Source of the DNA: Erythrobacter fulvus
Lineage (GTDB): Bacteria; Pseudomonadota; Alphaproteobacteria; Sphingomonadales; Sphingomonadaceae
Direction of reading: 5' to 3'
Length of the DNA stretch: 64,000 nucleotides
Assembly: GCF_028595285.1 (NCBI RefSeq)
Contig: NZ_JAQQXQ010000001.1
Span: 208,308-272,307 of the forward strand
Shown: positions 60,140-64,000 of the stretch, in pieces
Layout: each line of letters starts with the position of its first letter
Position numbering within the stretch: the first letter of the stretch is position 1
Notes under the pieces: generated by a model
The model's input: the letters and a program-made list of their open reading frames with translations, nothing else
Told to the model about the DNA's origin: nothing
Database searches by the model: none
Made by a program: the position numbers and the translations under genes

Positions 60140-61339
60140 ATGAAGACAGGAATTGACCGGCTGCTGGCCGATCCCGCTCTGCTTGCGCAATTGAAGGGCC
60201 GCCGCGTCGCGCTGGTGGCCCACCCGGCCAGCGTCACCGCCGATCTGACCCATAGCCTCGACGCGCTGATCGCGGCGGGCGTGAACATATCCAGCGCATT
60301 CGGTCCGCAGCACGGGCTGAAGGGTGACAAGCAGGACAACATGGTTGAAACCGCGGATGAATTCGATCCGCATTACCGCATCCCGATCTATTCGCTTTAT
60401 GGCGAGGTGCGCCGTCCGACCGGGCAGATGATGACCAGCGCCGACGTGTTCCTGTTCGATCTTCAGGACCTCGGCTGCCGGATCTACACCTTCGTCACCA
60501 CGCTGCTCTATCTGCTGGAAGAAGCGGCGAAGGCGGGCAAGGAAGTCTGGGTGCTCGATCGCCCCAATCCCGCAGGGCGTCCAGTGGAGGGCACTTTGCT
60601 GGTGCCGGGGCAGGAAAGCTTCGTCGGGGCCGCGCCGATGCCGATGCGGCACGGGCTGACAATGGGCGAGATGGGACACTGGTTCATCGCCCATTTCGGC
60701 ATTGATGTGGCTTACAGAGTAGTGGCGATGGAAGGCTGGCAGCCCGAAGAAGAAGGCAGCTGGGGCTGGCCCACGTCGCGCCTATGGATCAATCCGTCGC
60801 CCAATGCCGCCAACGTCAATATGGCGCGCTGCTATGCCGGCACGGTGATGCTGGAAGGCACGACGCTGTCGGAAGGGCGTGGTACGACCCGTCCGCTGGA
60901 GGTATTGTTCGGCGCGCCCGATATCGACGCCAAGGCGGTGCTGGCCGAGATGACGAAGCTCGCGCCGGATTGGCTGGCAGGCTGTGCAATCCGCGAATGC
61001 TGGTTCGAACCGACTTTCCACAAGCACGCAGGAAAGCTTTGCAATGCCTTGATGATGCACGCAGAAGGCGGGTTCTACGATCATCATGCCTTCCGCCCGT
61101 GGCGCTTGCAGGCGCTGGCGTTCAAGGCGATCCGGCGGCTCTATCCCGACTATCCGCTGTGGCGCGACTTCCCTTACGAATACGAACTGACGCGCCTCGC
61201 GATCGACGTCATCAACGGCGGCCCATCCTTGCGCGAATGGGTAGATGATCGGGCAGCGATGCCGGACGATCTCGACGCCATGACGTCACATGACGAGGCG
61301 GCGTGGGTGGCAGAGGTGCGCGGGCACCTGATTTACTGA
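60140..61339 (+). CDS. NamZ-type exo-N-acetylmuramidase (DUF1343)
   Basis: The 399-residue protein matches DUF1343/NamZ: RVALVAHPASVTADLTHSLD, FGPQHGLKGDKQDNMVET, FLFDLQDLGCRIYTFVTTL, VLDRPNPAGRPVEGTLL and NMARCYAGTVMLEGTTLSEG. NamZ in Bacillus removes N-acetylmuramic acid from chain ends. No signal peptide is seen (start MKTGIDRLLADPALLAQLKG), so it may act in the cytoplasm on recycled muropeptides. ATG at 60140. Divergent from tspO. Confidence 0.9.
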   Translation: MKTGIDRLLADPALLAQLKGRRVALVAHPASVTADLTHSLDALIAAGVNISSAFGPQHGLKGDKQDNMVETADEFDPHYRIPIYSLYGEVRRPTGQMMTSADVFLFDLQDLGCRIYTFVTTLLYLLEEAAKAGKEVWVLDRPNPAGRPVEGTLLVPGQESFVGAAPMPMRHGLTMGEMGHWFIAHFGIDVAYRVVAMEGWQPEEEGSWGWPTSRLWINPSPNAANVNMARCYAGTVMLEGTTLSEGRGTTRPLEVLFGAPDIDAKAVLAEMTKLAPDWLAGCAIRECWFEPTFHKHAGKLCNALMMHAEGGFYDHHAFRPWRLQALAFKAIRRLYPDYPLWRDFPYEYELTRLAIDVINGGPSLREWVDDRAAMPDDLDAMTSHDEAAWVAEVRGHLIY

Positions 61340-61692
61340 CCGGAGCCCCTTGCCGGCATCTGGAGCACCGGACCTTCGGGCCGTGCCGGAAGCGGGCGGA
61401 TGTCGCTGACGTCACCATGCATCACCATTACCGCGCAGCCATCTATCCGCTTGTCGACGGCGTAGATGCGGTGCGGACGCTCGGGCGAGGCGGGCGCGCG
61501 ATCAAGCAGCGGCGGCTTTCCCGTTGACTCGCGCACCTGAGTGATGCGGTCGCGGCACTGTTCGGGCGAAGGGGTGAGTGTTTGAATTTCACGCATGGTA
61601 GCGCGAGACTCTGCCGCCTGTTGCAGGGATGTCGGCGCTCCGGTTGCGCCCAGCAGTGCGAGTGCGGCAAGCGGAAAAGTCACGAGCTGCAT
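61333..61692 (-). CDS. Small exported protein of unknown function
   Basis: The 119-residue product starts MQLVTFPLAALALLGATGAP, a Sec signal with cleavage near residue 20. ATG at 61692 follows AAGGAG by 6 bases; an ATG two codons earlier has no room for a ribosome site. The mature part has a Cys pair (SPEQCRDRITQVRES, then RIDGCAVMVMHGDVSD). No family is recognised. Its end overlaps the NamZ gene by 7 bases, convergent. Confidence 0.72.
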   Translation of the reverse strand: MQLVTFPLAALALLGATGAPTSLQQAAESRATMREIQTLTPSPEQCRDRITQVRESTGKPPLLDRAPASPERPHRIYAVDKRIDGCAVMVMHGDVSDIRPLPARPEGPVLQMPARGSGQ

Positions 61693-61746
61693 GGTCATCT
61701 CCTTGCGAGAGATTAGCATAAAGTCCTTCGATTCAAAAGACTTCGC

Positions 61747-62931
61747 TCACGCCCCGTGCTTGCGGCTCAGCTCCCGCATCGCGTCGTCCAGCCCTTCGAG
61801 TGTCAGCGGATACATCCGGTCACCCACCAGCTGCTTGATCATCTTGGTCGACTGCGAATAGTTCCACTGCTTTTCCGGCACCGGATTAAGCCACACCGTC
61901 GCGGGATAGGTGTTGGTCACGCGCTGGAGCCAGACTGCGCCCGCTTCCTCGTTCATGTGCTCGACCGAGCCGCCAGGATGGGTGATCTCGTAGGGGCTCA
62001 TTGCGGCGTCGCCCACGAACACGATCTTGTAGTCGTGCCCGTATTTGTGGAGCACATCCCAGGTCGTGGTGCGTTCCTGCCAGCGGCGCTTGTTGTCCTT
62101 CCACACACCTTCGTAGAGGCAGTTGTGGAAGTAGAAGAATTCTAGGTTCTTGAACTCCGCGGTGGCGGCGCTGAACAGCTCTTCGACCAGCTTGATGAAG
62201 GGGTCCATCGATCCGCCGACATCGAGGAACAGCAGCAGTTTGACGGCATTGCGCCGTTCGGGGCGCATCCTGATGTCGAGCCAGCCCTGCTTGGCGGTGC
62301 CTTCAATCGTGCCGGGAATGTCGAGCTCGTCCGCCGCGCCTTCGCGCGCGAAACGGCGCAGACGGCGTAGCGCCATCTTGATGTTGCGGGTGCCCAATTC
62401 CTTGGTGTTGTCGAGGTTCTTGAACTCGCGCTTTTCCCACACCTTGATCGCACGGCGGTGCTTGCTCTCGCCGCCGATGCGCACGCCTTCGGGGTTGTAG
62501 CCCGAATTGCCGAAGGGGCTGGTGCCCCCGGTGCCGATCCACTTGTTGCCGCCCTGGTGGCGCTTTTCCTGTTCCTCGAGCCGCTTTTTCAGCGTCTCCA
62601 TGATCTCGTCCCAGTCGCCCAGCGACTTGATCTTCTCCATTTCCTCCGGGGTCAGGAATTTCTCGGCAACGGCCTTTAGCCAGTCTTCGGGAATGTCGAC
62701 GGGGTTCTGGCCGTAATCGGTCATGATCCCCTTGAACACCTTGTGGAACACCTGGTCGAACCGGTCGAGCAGGCCTTCATCCTTCACGAAGGTGGCGCGG
62801 GAGAGATAGTAGAACGCCTCGGGCGTCTGCTCGATCACGTCCTTGTCGAGCGCCTCCAGCAAGGTGAGGTGCTCTTTGAAACTGGCCCCGATACCCGCGG
62901 CCCGCAGCTCGTCGACGAAATTGAAGAACAT
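61747..62931 (-). CDS. CoxE-like VWA-domain protein
   Basis: The 394-residue protein has an N-terminal helical region, a Gly/Asn-rich middle (GGTSPFGNSGYNPEGVRIGG) and a C-terminal von Willebrand A domain. That domain has the metal-ion-dependent adhesion site LLLFLDVGGSMDPFIKLVEE (DxGxS) and a conserved FYFHNCLYEGVW. It is the CoxE/YeaD-like family that works with a MoxR-type AAA ATPase, usually the gene just before it, which is not in the window. No export signal. Function unknown. Confidence 0.88.
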   Translation of the reverse strand: MFFNFVDELRAAGIGASFKEHLTLLEALDKDVIEQTPEAFYYLSRATFVKDEGLLDRFDQVFHKVFKGIMTDYGQNPVDIPEDWLKAVAEKFLTPEEMEKIKSLGDWDEIMETLKKRLEEQEKRHQGGNKWIGTGGTSPFGNSGYNPEGVRIGGESKHRRAIKVWEKREFKNLDNTKELGTRNIKMALRRLRRFAREGAADELDIPGTIEGTAKQGWLDIRMRPERRNAVKLLLFLDVGGSMDPFIKLVEELFSAATAEFKNLEFFYFHNCLYEGVWKDNKRRWQERTTTWDVLHKYGHDYKIVFVGDAAMSPYEITHPGGSVEHMNEEAGAVWLQRVTNTYPATVWLNPVPEKQWNYSQSTKMIKQLVGDRMYPLTLEGLDDAMRELSRKHGA

Positions 62932-62995
62932 GGGCCGACGCTTACCCCGCTCCTTCGCCCCTGACCAGTCCCCATTCTTGAGGGGTAAAAGGGCT

Positions 62996-63015
62996 TTCGC
63001 TTAACGCTTCGCTTA
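62996..63015. repeat. Direct repeat before the MCP-like gene, with half-site resembling CtrA
   Basis: TTCGCTTA occurs at 62996-63003 and again at 63008-63015, a 12-base period. TTAA sits in the spacing. The layout partly resembles a CtrA-type site but the spacing does not fit it, so this is reported only as a repeat. Confidence 0.35.
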
Positions 63016-63064
63016 CCATCGCGGGGCTACAGCGCTTGCGACAAATCAGGGGCCGCACACCACC

Positions 63065-64000
63065 ATGAAACAGATCGCGATCGACACCGCCAATGCCTAT
63101 GCTCTGGGAATGATTCCCGAGAGTTGCGGTGCGGTGACGGTGGGCTGCACCGACGTGGCGGGCGTGGTCGAAGCCGTGATCGCTTCATCCAAGACGCTGC
63201 GTTCCGAACACGAAGCGCTGGCGGAGACAGTTCGCGCGCTTGAGGCTGACCAGACCAAAGTTGCCGAAGCGAGCGACGAGGCGCGAATCCTCTCCGAACG
63301 CGCGATCGACCGGCTGAATGAAGGCACGGCGCTGATCCAGTCCTCGCTCGGGCAGATCGCCTCGCTGATCGAACTGGTCGAAACACTGGGCCAGCACGTC
63401 ACCAGCTTTTCTGCCGCGATGGAGCAGGTGCGCCGCAGTGCGCAGGACATCGACAATATCGCCGAGACGACCAATATCCTCGCGCTGAACGCCACGATCG
63501 AGGCGATGCGCGCAGGCGACGCGGGCCGCACCTTCGCGGTGGTGGCGAGCGAGGTGAAGAGCCTTGCCAGCGATACCCGCAAAGCGACCGAGGAAATCGC
63601 CCAGACCATCGATGCGCTGGGAGGCGAAGCGGAGATGGTGATCGGTCGCATCGAGGCGGGCGCCAAGGCAAGCGGCGAGGCCAAGGCATCGGTCGCACGG
63701 ATCGAAAGCACCATTGCCAGCGTCGGGGGGCTTGTCGAAGAGGTGGATAAGCAGAACGACGTCATCGCCCGTTCGACCGGCACGATCTCCGGCCATGTCG
63801 ACAAGGTGCAGCGCGTGCTGACCAGCTTCGATGCTGCCGCGCGCAGCAACGAGGACCGGCTCCACGGCGCGTATCGCAAGATGGAGGAGCTGGAATTTAC
63901 CGCCAGCGAGATGTTCGATCGGATCGTGCAGGCCGGGCTCAGCCCCGAAGACAGTGCGATGGTCGAACAGGCGCAGCAGATGATGCAGGAAGTGGCCGCA
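63065..64000 (+). CDS. Soluble methyl-accepting chemotaxis-type signalling protein (truncated by window)
   Basis: The 312 visible codons start [20 protein letters not shown] and run off the right edge in frame. They form a long coiled coil with the MCP hairpin tip [20 protein letters not shown] and [15 protein letters not shown] (about 135-175). No membrane segment or sensory domain precedes it, so it is a cytoplasmic receptor or a signalling protein with its input domain at the C-terminus. Chemotaxis genes are not in view. The start has a short N-terminal head only. Confidence 0.9.
   Translation, partial: MKQIAIDTANAYALGMIPESCGAVTVGCTDVAGVVEAVIASSKTLRSEHEALAETVRALEADQTKVAEASDEARILSERAIDRLNEGTALIQSSLGQIASLIELVETLGQHVTSFSAAMEQVRRSAQDIDNIAETTNILALNATIEAMRAGDAGRTFAVVASEVKSLASDTRKATEEIAQTIDALGGEAEMVIGRIEAGAKASGEAKASVARIESTIASVGGLVEEVDKQNDVIARSTGTISGHVDKVQRVLTSFDAAARSNEDRLHGAYRKMEELEFTASEMFDRIVQAGLSPEDSAMVEQAQQMMQEVAA

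Noticed and set aside
62996..63015. CtrA-binding site
   Set aside because: The TTAA half-sites would need 7-base spacing; here the second half is one base off and reads TTAC.

Overview
The window is about 65% G+C housekeeping DNA from an alphaproteobacterium. Sphingomonadales, and an Erythrobacter-like genus in particular, fits best. The reasons are the DUF4170 and UrcA family proteins, a DOMON-like protein, a RibB with a decayed GTP cyclohydrolase half, the GatB/YqeY-dnaG-rpoD order, and separate glyQ and glyS. This placement is inference from gene content; no alignment was run.

Region 1 (1-9.9 kb) lies mostly on the minus strand. It holds rpsD, a tRNA/rRNA methyltransferase (trmJ), nrdR, glyA-rpiB, and a macromolecular-synthesis cluster reading yqeY-dnaG-rpoD followed by an orphan ParA ATPase. 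Region 2 (10-16 kb) is carA-carB-greA on the plus strand. An A+T-richer membrane-anchored ORF is spliced exactly between carA and carB. Region 3 (16-23 kb) has a near-canonical ParB-binding parS site, a DUF4170 gene, a four-gene YqjD/YqjE-like membrane operon, eno, a MarR-type regulator, ribH, an unusual HTH-RibB fusion with a dyad directly upstream, and tRNA-Lys(CTT).

Region 4 (23-31 kb) is the complete cell-elongation operon mreB-mreC-mreD-mrdA-rodA, divergent from mutL. Region 5 (31-40 kb) contains a 31-codon membrane peptide, ychF, a Tat-exported SDR, a P-loop kinase-like protein, pth, rplY, two tandem TraB/GumN proteins, a five-gene coupled operon of small membrane proteins around an XRE regulator, and a UrcA gene with a well-formed promoter flanked by inverted repeats.

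Region 6 (40-51 kb) carries glyQ-glyS (glyS looks mosaic), ppdK, an NDUFAF5-like methyltransferase, comF, a 395-base gene-free stretch with nested dyads that may encode a structured RNA, hisI, a MerR regulator and an acyl-CoA dehydrogenase. Region 7 (51-64 kb) holds two divergent M20 peptidases (one with substituted metal ligands), a coupled MFS-cysK-dienelactone hydrolase set, a PilZ protein, tyrS, DOMON-like and TspO proteins, a NamZ-type muramidase, a CoxE-like VWA protein and a truncated soluble chemoreceptor-type protein.

There is no CRISPR array, prophage, transposase or rRNA operon. The most promising leads for something new are the carA/carB insert, the HTH-RibB fusion with its upstream dyad, the comF-hisI structured region, the XRE/membrane-protein operon and the parS-like site.
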